Below are positions 36,809 through 44,960 of a DNA stretch of 64,000 nt, piece by piece. The notes under the pieces are model-generated. The model was given only the letters and a program-made list of their open reading frames with translations, did no database searches and was not told where the DNA came from. The DNA comes from JBBSBL01 sp963735885 (GTDB taxonomy: Bacteria; Actinomycetota; Thermoleophilia; Solirubrobacterales; Solirubrobacteraceae), in assembly GCA_963735885.1 (NCBI GenBank), contig CAVTMP010000005.1, forward strand, positions 62,001 to 126,000. Reading direction: 5' to 3'. The translations under genes and the position numbers were made by a program. Within the stretch, counting starts at the first letter, position 1. Each line of letters begins with the position of its first letter.

Positions 36809-37793
36809 ATGGGCCTCGGCTGCTTCGTCTCCACCGGCCGCTCGCTCGACCAGGCCGTCGAGCGGGTCCGCCTCGCGGAGTCGCTCGGGTACGAGGCGGC
36901 GTACGTCACGCACATCGCGGGCCGCGACTCCCTCACCGTCGTCACGGCCTACGCGCTGGCCACCGAGCGCATCCGGGTCGGCACGGGCGTCGTGCCGATC
37001 TACACCCGCACGCCGGCCACGATGGCGCAGACCGCGGCGACGATCGACGAGCTGAGCGGCGGCCGGCTGAACCTCGGGCTCGGGGTCTCCCACCGCCCGG
37101 TGGTGGAGGGCTGGCACGGCCAGACGATCGACCGCCCGGTCGCCGAGATGCGCGAGTACGTGGCGATCGTCCGGGCGATCCTGCGCGGCGAGGATCCGCC
37201 GGAGGGCGAGAAGTGGCGCACGGGCTTCCGGCTCGCCGGCCTCGACCCGCGCCCGCGCGTCCCGATCTACGTCGCCGCGCTGTCGCCCGCGATGCTCCGG
37301 CTGGCCGGCGAGGTCGCCGACGGGGTGATCCTCTGGCTCTGCAACGCGAACTACGTCCGCGACGTCGTCGTCCCGGAGGTCGGCGCGGGGCGCGAGCGCG
37401 CCGGGAGGCCGCTCGACGGCTTCGACATCGTGCCGGCCGTCCCGGCCGCGCTCACCGACGACCGCGACGCGGCGCTCGACCGCCCTGCGGCGGGACCTCG
37501 TCCCGTACTTCGGCCTGCCCTTCTACCGCGCGATGATCGAGCGCTCCGGCTTCGGCGCGGACATCGCGGCCTTCGACGCCGCCGCCGGCTCGGGCGAGGT
37601 CGACGCCATGCAGGGGGCGATCTCGGAGGGCTTCCTCGACGTCCTCTCGGCCACGGGCGACGAGGCGCAGGTGCTCGCCGGCCTGCGCCGCTACACCGAC
37701 GCCGGGGCGACCTCGCCCTGCGTCGGCCCGATCGCCCGCACCGACTTCGAGGCGACGCTGCGCGCCGGCGCGAGCCTCGCCCCGGGCGCGTAG
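36809..37793 (+). CDS. LLM-class (F420/FMN) oxidoreductase (one frame break)
   Basis: About 328 residues. Luciferase-like TIM barrel: N-terminal GLGCFVSTGRSLDQAVERVR, RIRVGTGVVPIYTRTPATMAQ, LSGGRLNLGLGVSHRPVVE, all typical of F420-dependent actinobacterial LLM proteins. Extra base near 37483 shifts the frame; the remainder (YFGLPFYRAMIERSGFG, YTDAGATSPCVGPIA) belongs to the same family. Substrate unknown. moaA follows after a 56-base gap with its own promoter. Confidence 0.8.
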
Positions 37794-37836
37794 CCGCTCG
37801 TGTGGGCGTCCGGGCCGGCCGCCGTCGGCCACGCTC

Positions 37837-37842
37837 TACCCT
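37837..37842 (+). promoter_or_regulatory. -10 box (TACCCT), leaderless start of moaA
   Basis: TACCCT, 7 bases, GTG at 37850; this fixes the start. Confidence 0.5.
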
Positions 37843-37849
37843 TGCCGGT

Positions 37850-38845
37850 GTGACCCGCGAGCCCCTCGTCGACGGCCACGGCCGGCGCATCGCCGACGTC
37901 CGGGTGTCGGTCACCGACCGCTGCAACTTCCGCTGCCAGTACTGCATGCCGGCCGAGGGGCTCCCGTGGCTCGAGCGCGACGGCGTGCTGCGGTTCGAGG
38001 AGATCGAGCGGGTCGTCGCGCTCCTCGCCGCGATGGGCGTCCACGACGTCCGGCTGACCGGCGGCGAACCGCTCGTGCGCCGCGAGTTCCCGCGCCTGGC
38101 CGCGATGCTCGCCGCCGTCGACGGGATCGAGGACCTGAGCCTCACCACCAACGGGTTCCTGCTCGAGCGGGACGCGGCCGCGCTCGTCGAGGCCGGCGTC
38201 GACCGCTTCAACGTCTCGATCGACTCGCTCCAGCGCGACCGGTTCTTCGCCATGACCCGGCGGGACGCGCTGCCGCGCGTGCTCGCCGGCCTCGAGGCGC
38301 TGGCCGAGCATCCCGAGGCCCACCCGATCAAGGTCAACGCGGTGGCGATGCGCGGCTTCACCGAGGACGAGGTCCTGCCCTTCGCCGAGTTCGCCCGCTG
38401 CCACCCCTACGAGGTGCGCTTCATCGAGTTCATGCCGCTGGACGCCGATCGCGCGTGGTCCGCGGATCAGGTGCTCACCGGCGAGGAGGTCCGCGCGATC
38501 GTCCACGCGCGCCACCCGCTCGAGGCCGAGCCGCGGGAGCCGAGCGCGACGGCGCGGGTCTATCGCTTCGCCGACGGCCGGGGCCGCCTGGGGTTCATCA
38601 ACCCGGTCTCCGAGCCGTTCTGCGGGGACTGCAACCGGATCCGCATCACCGCCGACGGCCGGCTGCGCACGTGTCTGTTCTCGCTGCGCGAGACCGACCT
38701 GCGCGGCCCGCTGCGCGCCGGCGCCGACGACGACGACCTCGAGCAGATCGTCCGCGACGCGGTCTGGCGCAAGGAGCTCAAGCACCACGTCGGCGAGCCG
38801 GGCTTCGTCCAGCCGCCGCGGACCATGTCCGCCATCGGCGGTTAG
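37850..38845 (+). CDS. moaA: GTP 3',8-cyclase (molybdenum cofactor biosynthesis)
   Basis: 331 residues, the usual MoaA length. Radical-SAM cluster CNFRCQYC, SAM-binding LTGGEPLVR, and the C-terminal second [4Fe-4S] motif with FCGDCNRIRIT and RTCLF. The family normally ends in GG, and here it ends IGG, as required for activity. Makes the precursor of cyclic pyranopterin from GTP. No other moa/moe gene is in the window. Confidence 0.93.
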   Translation: MTREPLVDGHGRRIADVRVSVTDRCNFRCQYCMPAEGLPWLERDGVLRFEEIERVVALLAAMGVHDVRLTGGEPLVRREFPRLAAMLAAVDGIEDLSLTTNGFLLERDAAALVEAGVDRFNVSIDSLQRDRFFAMTRRDALPRVLAGLEALAEHPEAHPIKVNAVAMRGFTEDEVLPFAEFARCHPYEVRFIEFMPLDADRAWSADQVLTGEEVRAIVHARHPLEAEPREPSATARVYRFADGRGRLGFINPVSEPFCGDCNRIRITADGRLRTCLFSLRETDLRGPLRAGADDDDLEQIVRDAVWRKELKHHVGEPGFVQPPRTMSAIGG

Positions 38846-38925
38846 GGCCGGGGCCGGGGCCCGCCGCGTTCCCGCGCCCTCTGCGGCGGGCCTGGCAACG
38901 CTCCGCGAGAACGGCATCAGGGAAA

Positions 38926-39020
38926 GCGCGGGTGACCCAATGTCGCAGCCGCGTCCCGGGACGCGGCTGCGATTTCCGTCGCCCAGCGGGCAAAATCGCA
39001 GCCGCATCGATGACCCGCGC
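38926..39020. repeat. Nested inverted-repeat element with mutually exclusive hairpins
   Basis: Outer arms GCGCGGGT (38926-38933) and ACCCGCGC (39013-39020). Inside, a perfect 30-base palindrome (38943-38972) is followed by a further copy of its left arm, so that 38964-38976 (GCGGCTGCGATTT) can pair either back with the first arm or forward with 38992-39004. It lies between two convergent genes. Terminator, REP-like mobile palindrome or structured RNA are all possible. Confidence 0.7.
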
Positions 39021-39083
39021 CCTCGGCGCGCGAACCGCCTTCGGGGCACCCTTCGATGCGCCGTTCGCCGGCGCCAACCGCGC

Positions 39084-40097
39084 CTAGCCCTGCAGCGCCT
39101 TCTCGACCGCGGCGCGGAACGCGTTGACGCCGAAGGCGCCCTCGAGGCGGGCGACGATCTTCCCGTCGCGCCCGACGACGAACAGCCACGGCTCGGTCTG
39201 GAGGTGGAAGGCGGTGAGCTGCGGGCGCAGGCCCTGCTTGGGGTCGTTGTTGCGGTAGACCTCGTTGTGGATGAAGGCGACGCGGTTGCCGTAGGCGGCC
39301 TTGAGCTGGACGGCGATGTCGGTGACCGGGCCGCAGACGCGCGACTGGCAGAACTGCGGCGTGGCGAAGAGCAGCACGGCCGGCCGCTTGCCCAGGACGT
39401 CCTTGAAGGAGACGTCGTGCATGTCGCTCGGCGGCACGCGGGTGTCGATCGCCTTCAGGTCGCCGCCGACCGAGGCGGCCGTGGGCGTGGCGACCGCCGG
39501 CGGCCGCTCGCCCACGCCCGGGATCGCCGTGCGGCGCACGACGTCGACCGTCGTGGTGGCCCCCAGCAGCCGCCCGCCGGAGCGCGAGGCGACGAGCACC
39601 GCGTGGCGCCCGGCGGAGCGGAAGGGCACGTTCGCGGCGTAGATCGCCTTGATGTCGCCGCTACCGGAGGCCGCCGTCCGCGACTGGTAGGGGGAGCGGA
39701 CCGTCATCGGGTCGGCGGGCGCCGGATACGGGCCCTGAGCCGGCGCGTCGGGCCCCCGGGCGAGGTACACGACCGAGGGCGCGTAGAGGAAGCCGCCGCC
39801 GGACCCGATCAGCCCGAAGGCGAGGCGGTTGACGCCCGGCGTGAAGACCGACGACGCCAGGCCGACCTGCGGGCCGGGCTGCAGCGTGTTGGCGATCTGC
39901 TGGAGCGAGCGGCCGGCCGACTTCGGGAAGCGCGCGACCGGCACGGTCTCCGCGGCCTTCACCTCGGGCGGGACGGGAGCCGCGGTCGCCGCCGAGGACG
40001 AGGTGCCCCCACCGCCGCAGCCGGCGGCGCCCAGCACGACCGCGCCCGCGACGAGCGCGGGCGCGAGGAGACGCGATGGGGGACGTGCGACGGACAT
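39084..40097 (-). CDS. Lipoprotein with thioredoxin-like (TlpA/SCO-like) domain
   Basis: 337 residues. Lipobox VVLGAAGC followed by glycines; an N-terminal beta-sandwich of about 190 residues; C-terminal redoxin fold with PAVLLFATPQFCQSRVCGPV, EVYRNNDP and TEPWLFVVGRDGKIVARLEG. The active-site cysteines are CxxxxC rather than CxxC or CxxxC, so it may be a metallochaperone-like or structural thioredoxin fold rather than a classical reductase. Extracytoplasmic. No promoter box was clear. Confidence 0.72.
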   Translation of the reverse strand: MSVARPPSRLLAPALVAGAVVLGAAGCGGGGTSSSAATAAPVPPEVKAAETVPVARFPKSAGRSLQQIANTLQPGPQVGLASSVFTPGVNRLAFGLIGSGGGFLYAPSVVYLARGPDAPAQGPYPAPADPMTVRSPYQSRTAASGSGDIKAIYAANVPFRSAGRHAVLVASRSGGRLLGATTTVDVVRRTAIPGVGERPPAVATPTAASVGGDLKAIDTRVPPSDMHDVSFKDVLGKRPAVLLFATPQFCQSRVCGPVTDIAVQLKAAYGNRVAFIHNEVYRNNDPKQGLRPQLTAFHLQTEPWLFVVGRDGKIVARLEGAFGVNAFRAAVEKALQG

Positions 40098-40204
40098 CGC
40101 AGCGAGTGTGCGCATTGTTCCTGAACGGGCCATGAAGGCACGCCGCCACCCCGCCGGCCAACCCGGGCCCGGGAGGCCGCGCCGGCGCGCCACCGCCGTC
40201 GCGG

Positions 40205-41119
40205 TCAGCCCTTGAAGGTGGAGGGCCCGGCGTCGCCGAAGGGCTCGTCCCGCTCTCTCACGGCCTGCCGGAAGCCGGCCTCCGCGGCCCGCCGCTGGAA
40301 GGCGAAGCCCTCGGGGGTGTGGCGGGTGATCCCGTCGAAGACCGTGCCGAGCACCTGCGTCTGGTGCAGGCCCTGGGCGGCGATCGTCCCGTTCACGAGC
40401 AGCTTCATCATCACGAGCTGGCTCACCGGCAGCCGGGCGATCCGGGCCACCAGCGCCTCGAAGCGCTCGTCCAGCCGCTCCGCCGGCGGCGCCTCGGCGG
40501 CCAGCCCCCACGCCTCGGCCTCCCTCCCGCTGATCGAGTCCCCGGTGAACAGCAGGCGCTTGGCCCGTGCCGGCCCGAGGCGGTGCGCCCACAGCGCGGT
40601 GGTCGGGGAGCCCCAGACCCGCGCGGGCGGGTAGCCGAGCTTCGCGTCCTGCGCGATGACGAGGAGGTCGGAGCAGAGCGCCATGTCGGTCCCGCCGGCG
40701 ACGCAGAAGCCCTGCACCTTGCACACGACCGGCTTGTCCGCGTGGAAGAGGGCCATGAACCCGCGCACGTTGCGGCGCATCATCTGCCAGTCCACGATCG
40801 GGTCCCACACGCCGTCGGGGTCGTGGTTGCGGGCCTGCACGGCGGGGTCGAGCGCCGTGCCCGCCCGCCCGGGGTCGGCGGTCCCGGCCTCGGAGAGGTG
40901 CTCGGCCCACTCGTGCAGGTCGTAGCCGCCGCAGAAGCCCTTGCCGTTGCCGGTCAGCGCGATCACGTGGACCTCGGGGTCGAGGTCCGCGCGCTCGACG
41001 AAGGCCGCGAGCTCGTCCGCGGTGTGCGACGTGATGGCGTTCCCGCGCTCGGGACGGTCGAGCGCGATCCGCCCGACGCGCCCGTCGCGCTCGTAGGTCA
41101 TCGTCGTCGCCCGCTCCAT
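40205..41119 (-). CDS. Enoyl-CoA hydratase/isomerase (crotonase) family protein
   Basis: 304 residues. Crotonase oxyanion-hole segments: ALTGNGKGFCGGYDLHEW and GFCVAGGTDMALCSDLLV, with the Gly/Ala backbone NH positions intact. One of the usual hydratase glutamates is in the region VWGSPTTALWAH and is not evident, so the reaction could be isomerase- or hydrolase-like instead. Ribosome site GGAGG precedes the ATG. Could serve fatty-acid or side-chain degradation feeding the acyl-CoA pools of the window. Confidence 0.8.
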   Translation of the reverse strand: MERATTMTYERDGRVGRIALDRPERGNAITSHTADELAAFVERADLDPEVHVIALTGNGKGFCGGYDLHEWAEHLSEAGTADPGRAGTALDPAVQARNHDPDGVWDPIVDWQMMRRNVRGFMALFHADKPVVCKVQGFCVAGGTDMALCSDLLVIAQDAKLGYPPARVWGSPTTALWAHRLGPARAKRLLFTGDSISGREAEAWGLAAEAPPAERLDERFEALVARIARLPVSQLVMMKLLVNGTIAAQGLHQTQVLGTVFDGITRHTPEGFAFQRRAAEAGFRQAVRERDEPFGDAGPSTFKG

Positions 41120-41225
41120 GCCGCCTCCGCTCGCCGTGGTGGTGGGCCGGGACGCTAGAGGGTCGATTCCACGGCGGTGGGCCCCGAATCGGTCATCGAC
41201 GGACGGCTGCCCCGGCCGGGGGTCA

Positions 41226-41231
41226 TATAGT
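41226..41231 (+). promoter_or_regulatory. -10 box (TATAGT), leaderless start
   Basis: TATAGT, 9 bases, ATG at 41241; one of the best -10 matches in the window. Confidence 0.5.
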
Positions 41232-41240
41232 CGGAGTCTC

Positions 41241-41807
41241 ATGGAGGGCTCGACCGAGACCGTCCGCAGCTGGTTGCGCTGCTACCGCTGCTGGTCCACG
41301 AACCTCGAGGTGCAGGTCCACTACGAGGGCATTCACCGCCTCGACCCCGCGACGGGCGAGCGGACCGAGGTCGTGGACGAGATGCAGGAGGCCGTCGTGC
41401 AGTGCCTGGACTGCATGCACGACCAGCCGCACCTCGGCTTCGCCGACGGCCGCGTCCAGCCGATCCAGGACCGCTGGGAGCGCATGGTCGCCGGCACGCC
41501 GTGGGTCGCCTCCTGCACGGTCACCGTCGAGGCCGATGACGTCGAGACCTGCTCGGGCCCGGAGGCCGGCGACGCGCTCTCCTACGCGGCCTTCGGCGAC
41601 CACGGGACGCGCGAGTTCTTCACCCACGTGCGCTTTCACAAGCACGACGACGACAAGATCGTCGTCCACCTGCTCGTCGAGCTCTACGCCCGCTCGCCCG
41701 AGGAGGCGACGGAGGTGCTCGAGGGCGCCTCACGCGGCCTGCTCGCGATCACCTCGCTGGCCGAGGAGTCGCGCCCCCCCGCGGCCGGCGGCGACGACGC
41801 GCACTGA
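41241..41807 (+). CDS. Unknown protein with two CxxC pairs
   Basis: 188 residues, no signal peptide. CYRC at about 14-17 and CLDC at about 54-57 could form a zinc ribbon at the N-terminus. The second half is acidic and His-rich (FFTHVRFHKHDDDKIVVHLLVELYARS) and reads like a dimerising alpha/beta domain. No enzyme motif recognised. Strong leaderless promoter, divergent from the crotonase gene, converging on a MarR gene. Confidence 0.6.
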   Translation: MEGSTETVRSWLRCYRCWSTNLEVQVHYEGIHRLDPATGERTEVVDEMQEAVVQCLDCMHDQPHLGFADGRVQPIQDRWERMVAGTPWVASCTVTVEADDVETCSGPEAGDALSYAAFGDHGTREFFTHVRFHKHDDDKIVVHLLVELYARSPEEATEVLEGASRGLLAITSLAEESRPPAAGGDDAH

Positions 41808-41852
41808 CGCGCGCGCGCGGCGCGCGCTGAGCGGCCGCGGCGCGGAGAGGCC

Positions 41853-42284
41853 TCAGCCCAGCGCGCGGGCGAGCAGGTCGCGCAGCCGCCGCTGGTCGGC
41901 GTCGCTCAGCGCGGTGAAGCCGGGCGGCGGCTCGGCGATCCGATCGGCGACGCGCGCCCACAGGCGCTCGCCCTCGGGCGTCATGGCGATGGTCCGCACG
42001 CGGCGGTCTCCCTCCGCCGTCCCGCGGACGACGAGCCCGCGAACCTCGAGCCGGTCGACGATCCCGGTCACGTTCGAGGCGTCGCAGAAGAGCTCGCCGG
42101 CCAGCTCGCTCATCGGGACGGCCCGTTGCGGACCGAGCACCCGCAGGAGGTGGCCCTGCATCGGCGTGAGGTCGAACTCGGCGCAGGCGTCCCAGATGCG
42201 CGTGCGCATCTGCGGCATCATCGTGAGCAGCGTGCCCCACGCCGCGCGGGCGGCCGAGGTGCCGGTGGTCGCGGCGGCGGGCAT
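41853..42284 (-). CDS. MarR-family transcriptional regulator
   Basis: 143 residues. Winged helix: FDLTPMQGHLLRVLG, MSELAGELFCDASNVTGIVDRLEVRGLVVRG with the DRR wing (EGDRRVRTIAMT). Leaderless from a TAGACT box 7 bases upstream. Divergent from a three-gene ABC exporter with only 66 bases between starts; a perfect palindrome in that gap is the probable operator for both directions. Confidence 0.85.
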   Translation of the reverse strand: MPAAATTGTSAARAAWGTLLTMMPQMRTRIWDACAEFDLTPMQGHLLRVLGPQRAVPMSELAGELFCDASNVTGIVDRLEVRGLVVRGTAEGDRRVRTIAMTPEGERLWARVADRIAEPPPGFTALSDADQRRLRDLLARALG

Positions 42285-42291
42285 GGTGAGC

Positions 42292-42341
42292 AGTCTACTT
42301 GCCTACGTCGAAGGTTGAGTGCTTCAAGCACCTGCTAGCGT
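42292..42341. promoter_or_regulatory. Divergent MarR/ABC exporter promoter region with palindromic operator
   Basis: Minus -10 TAGACT (42292-42297, 7 bases from ATG 42284); plus -10 TAGCGT (42336-42341, 9 bases from ATG 42351). Between them is the perfect 13-base palindrome GTGCTTCAAGCAC (42319-42331), placed to block both promoters. Confidence 0.6.
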
Positions 42342-42350
42342 GCCCGGCCG

Positions 42351-43373
42351 ATGAACGACGCCACCAACGGGATCGAGGTCGAGGGGCTCGTCCGCGAGTT
42401 CAAGGAGGTCCGGGCCGTCGCCGGCATCGACCTCCGCGTCGAACCGGGCGAGATCTACGGCTTCCTCGGCCCCAACGGCGCGGGAAAGTCGACGACGGTG
42501 CTCGTGCTCACCACGCTGCTGCCGCCCTCCGCCGGGCGCGCCGAGGTCGGCGGCTTCGACGTCGCGCGCCAGGGCGCGCAGGTGCGCTCGGTGATCGGCG
42601 CCGCGCTCCAGGAGGCCGCGCTGGACCCGATCCTCACCGGCCGCGAGCACCTGCGCCTCCAGGGCGCGCTCCAGGGACTGGCCCGGGCCGACCGCGACGC
42701 CCGCGCGCAGGAGCTGCTCGAGCGCGTCGGACTCACCGAGGCGGCCGACCGCCGGGTCGGCGGCTACTCGGGCGGCATGAAGCGCCGCCTCGACCTCGCC
42801 CTGGCCCTCGTCCACCGCCCCGCGATCCTCTTCCTCGACGAGCCGACCACCGGCCTGGACATCCAGAGCCGCACGGCGTTGTGGGACGAGGTCGCGCGCC
42901 TGGCCCACGAGGACGGCATGACGGTGTTCCTCACCACCCAGTACCTCGAGGAGGCGGACGTCCTCGCCGACCGGGTGGGGATCATCGACCACGGCCGCAT
43001 CGTGGCCGAGGGCACGCCGGCCGCGCTGAAGGCGGAGGTCGGGCGCCCGAGCGTCGAGATCGTCCCCGCGAACCCCGAGCAGGCCGACGCGCTGGTCGAG
43101 GCGCTCGCGGCCTTCGGCACGCCGACCCGCAACGGCGGCGGCGGCGCGTCGGTGCAGCTCGCCGGCGGCGAGGCCGAGCTCGCCGAGGTCGTGCGGCGCC
43201 TCGACGCCGCCGCGGTCCCGGTCGCCACCCTCCAGCTCCACGCCCCCTCGCTCGACGACGTCTTCCTCGCCGAGACCGGCCGCAAGCTCGAGGGCGCCGG
43301 CGAGGACGCCCCCGCGGCGGACCCGCCGCCCGAGGGCTCCGGCCGCCGCGGGGGGCGCCGGCGTGGCCGCTGA
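42351..43373 (+). CDS. ABC exporter ATP-binding protein (DrrA-like)
   Basis: 340 residues. Walker A GPNGAGKSTT, signature YSGGMKRRL, Walker B LFLDEPTTGLD, plus the DrrA-type C-terminal extension (SLDDVFLAETGRKLEG) and a charged tail. Daunorubicin-resistance type ATPases pair with ABC-2 permeases, as here. Regulated with the divergent MarR gene. Export substrate unknown. Confidence 0.9.
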   Translation: MNDATNGIEVEGLVREFKEVRAVAGIDLRVEPGEIYGFLGPNGAGKSTTVLVLTTLLPPSAGRAEVGGFDVARQGAQVRSVIGAALQEAALDPILTGREHLRLQGALQGLARADRDARAQELLERVGLTEAADRRVGGYSGGMKRRLDLALALVHRPAILFLDEPTTGLDIQSRTALWDEVARLAHEDGMTVFLTTQYLEEADVLADRVGIIDHGRIVAEGTPAALKAEVGRPSVEIVPANPEQADALVEALAAFGTPTRNGGGGASVQLAGGEAELAEVVRRLDAAAVPVATLQLHAPSLDDVFLAETGRKLEGAGEDAPAADPPPEGSGRRGGRRRGR

Positions 43374-44163
43374 GGCGGCGGTCGGGGGCGCCGGGCTCGG
43401 CGAGCAGGTCGTCGTGCTCGGCCAGCGCTCCGTGCGGCAGATCTTCCGCCAGCCGGCGCTGCTGGTCTTCCCGTTCGTCTTCCCGCTGCTGCTCTTCGCG
43501 ATCAACGCGAGCGGGCTCGGAGCCGCGGCGAAGCTCCCGGGGTTCCCCGCGCAGAACTATCAGGACTTCGCGATCGCCGTGCCGTTCGTGCAGGGCGCGC
43601 TGTTCGTCGCGATCCAGGCCGGCACCAACCTCGCCCGCGACATCGAGACCGGCTTCCTCAACCGGTTGTCGCTCACGCCGCTCAAGGGCGCCGCGCTGCT
43701 CACCGGCCAGCTCGGGGGCGCGCTCGTGCTCGGCGTCACGCTGGCCGTCGTCTACCTCTGCGTCGGGCTCCTGATCGGCGTGCCGATCGAGAGCGGTCCC
43801 GGCGGCGCGCTCGTGCTGATCGCGCTCGCGACGACGATCTCCTTCGCCTTCGCCAGCCTCGGCGCGCTGATCGCCCTGCGCTTCGGGACCGGCGAGGCGG
43901 TGCAGGGCTTCTTCCCGCTGCTCTTCGTCGCGCTCTTCCTCTCCTCGGCCTTCCTCCCCCGCGAGCTCATCGCCCAGGACTGGTTCCGGACCATCGCGAC
44001 GTGGAACCCCGTCTCCTACATGGTCGAGGGCATCCGCAGCCTCGTGCTCGTCGGCTGGGACGCCGAGGCGCTCGCGCTGGGCTTCGGCTGCGCCCTGGGC
44101 ATCCTGGCCATCGGGCTCGCGCTGTGCGCGCGCGTCCTGCGGACGAGGCTCACGCGGACGTGA
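43363..44163 (+). CDS. ABC-2 type exporter permease 1
   Basis: 266 residues, six helices. ABC-2 features: QIFRQPALLVFPFVFPLLLF near the N-terminus and FLSSAFLPRELIAQDWFRTIATWNPVSYMVEGIR near the end. GTG start overlaps the ATPase gene by 11 bases. Forms the exporter with the next permease. Confidence 0.88.
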   Translation: MAAEAAVGGAGLGEQVVVLGQRSVRQIFRQPALLVFPFVFPLLLFAINASGLGAAAKLPGFPAQNYQDFAIAVPFVQGALFVAIQAGTNLARDIETGFLNRLSLTPLKGAALLTGQLGGALVLGVTLAVVYLCVGLLIGVPIESGPGGALVLIALATTISFAFASLGALIALRFGTGEAVQGFFPLLFVALFLSSAFLPRELIAQDWFRTIATWNPVSYMVEGIRSLVLVGWDAEALALGFGCALGILAIGLALCARVLRTRLTRT

Positions 44164-44948
44164 GCCCGCGCTTTCGCTCGGTCGCCCTCGCCGTGGCGTG
44201 GCGCTCGCTGCACAACGCGATCGTCAACCCGGCGATCCTCGTCCCGTCGATCGTCTTCCCGCTGTTCTTCCTCGTCGCCTTCGCGGGCGGGCTGTCGGCC
44301 GTCGGCCACGTGCCCGGCTTCGTCTACCCGCCGGGCTACACGACGTGGCAGTTCGTCTTCGTGTTCTTCCAGTCGGCGGCGTTCGGCGGGGTGTTCACGG
44401 GCTTCGCGATCGCGCGGGACTTCGACTCGGGGTTCGCCCGGCGCCTGCTGCTCGCCGCGCCGCGCCGCGGCGGGATCGTCGCCGGCTATGCGCTCGCCGC
44501 GCTCGGGCGCTGGGCCATCACCGGGACCGTGGTGACGATCGCCGCCTTCATCGGCGGCATGACGATCGACGCCAGCGCCGGGGAGGTCGTCACCGTGATC
44601 GTGCTCGGGGTGCTCGTGAACCTCGTCGCCACGCTGTGGGCGGCGGGCGTCGCGATGCGCCTGCGGACCGAGGCCGCCGGCTTCCTCATCCAGATCCCGG
44701 TCTTCATCGTCCTGTTCGTCGCGCCGGTCTTCGTGCCGCTCGACCTGCTCACCGGCTGGGTGGCGCAGGTCGCGAAGGTCAACCCGGCGACGGCGCTGCT
44801 CGAGGCCGGCCGCTCGCTGCTCGCCGGCTCCCCCGAGAAGGTGCTGCTGACGATCGCGCTGCTGCTGGTCGGCGTCGGCGTGTTCGCCCTGTGGGCCCGC
44901 GGCGGCCTGCGCGCGGCCGAGCGGGCGGGCGGGGGTTCGGGGGGCTGA
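44160..44948 (+). CDS. ABC-2 type exporter permease 2
   Basis: 262 residues, six helices, with the same family pattern (NPAILVPSIVFPLFFLVAFAG; WVAQVAKVNPATALLEAGRS). Overlaps permease 1 by 4 bases. Having two dissimilar permeases and one ATPase fits a heterodimeric drug exporter. It ends 12 bases before the stop of the convergent pckG. Confidence 0.88.
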   Translation: MSPRFRSVALAVAWRSLHNAIVNPAILVPSIVFPLFFLVAFAGGLSAVGHVPGFVYPPGYTTWQFVFVFFQSAAFGGVFTGFAIARDFDSGFARRLLLAAPRRGGIVAGYALAALGRWAITGTVVTIAAFIGGMTIDASAGEVVTVIVLGVLVNLVATLWAAGVAMRLRTEAAGFLIQIPVFIVLFVAPVFVPLDLLTGWVAQVAKVNPATALLEAGRSLLAGSPEKVLLTIALLLVGVGVFALWARGGLRAAERAGGGSGG

Positions 44949-44960
44949 GGGCCGACGCCC

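Noticed and set aside
40205..41119. Assigning the crotonase as the ethylmalonyl-CoA pathway hydratase
   Set aside because: The pathway hydratase is MaoC-type; this protein lacks a clear second catalytic glutamate and is not adjacent to pathway genes.
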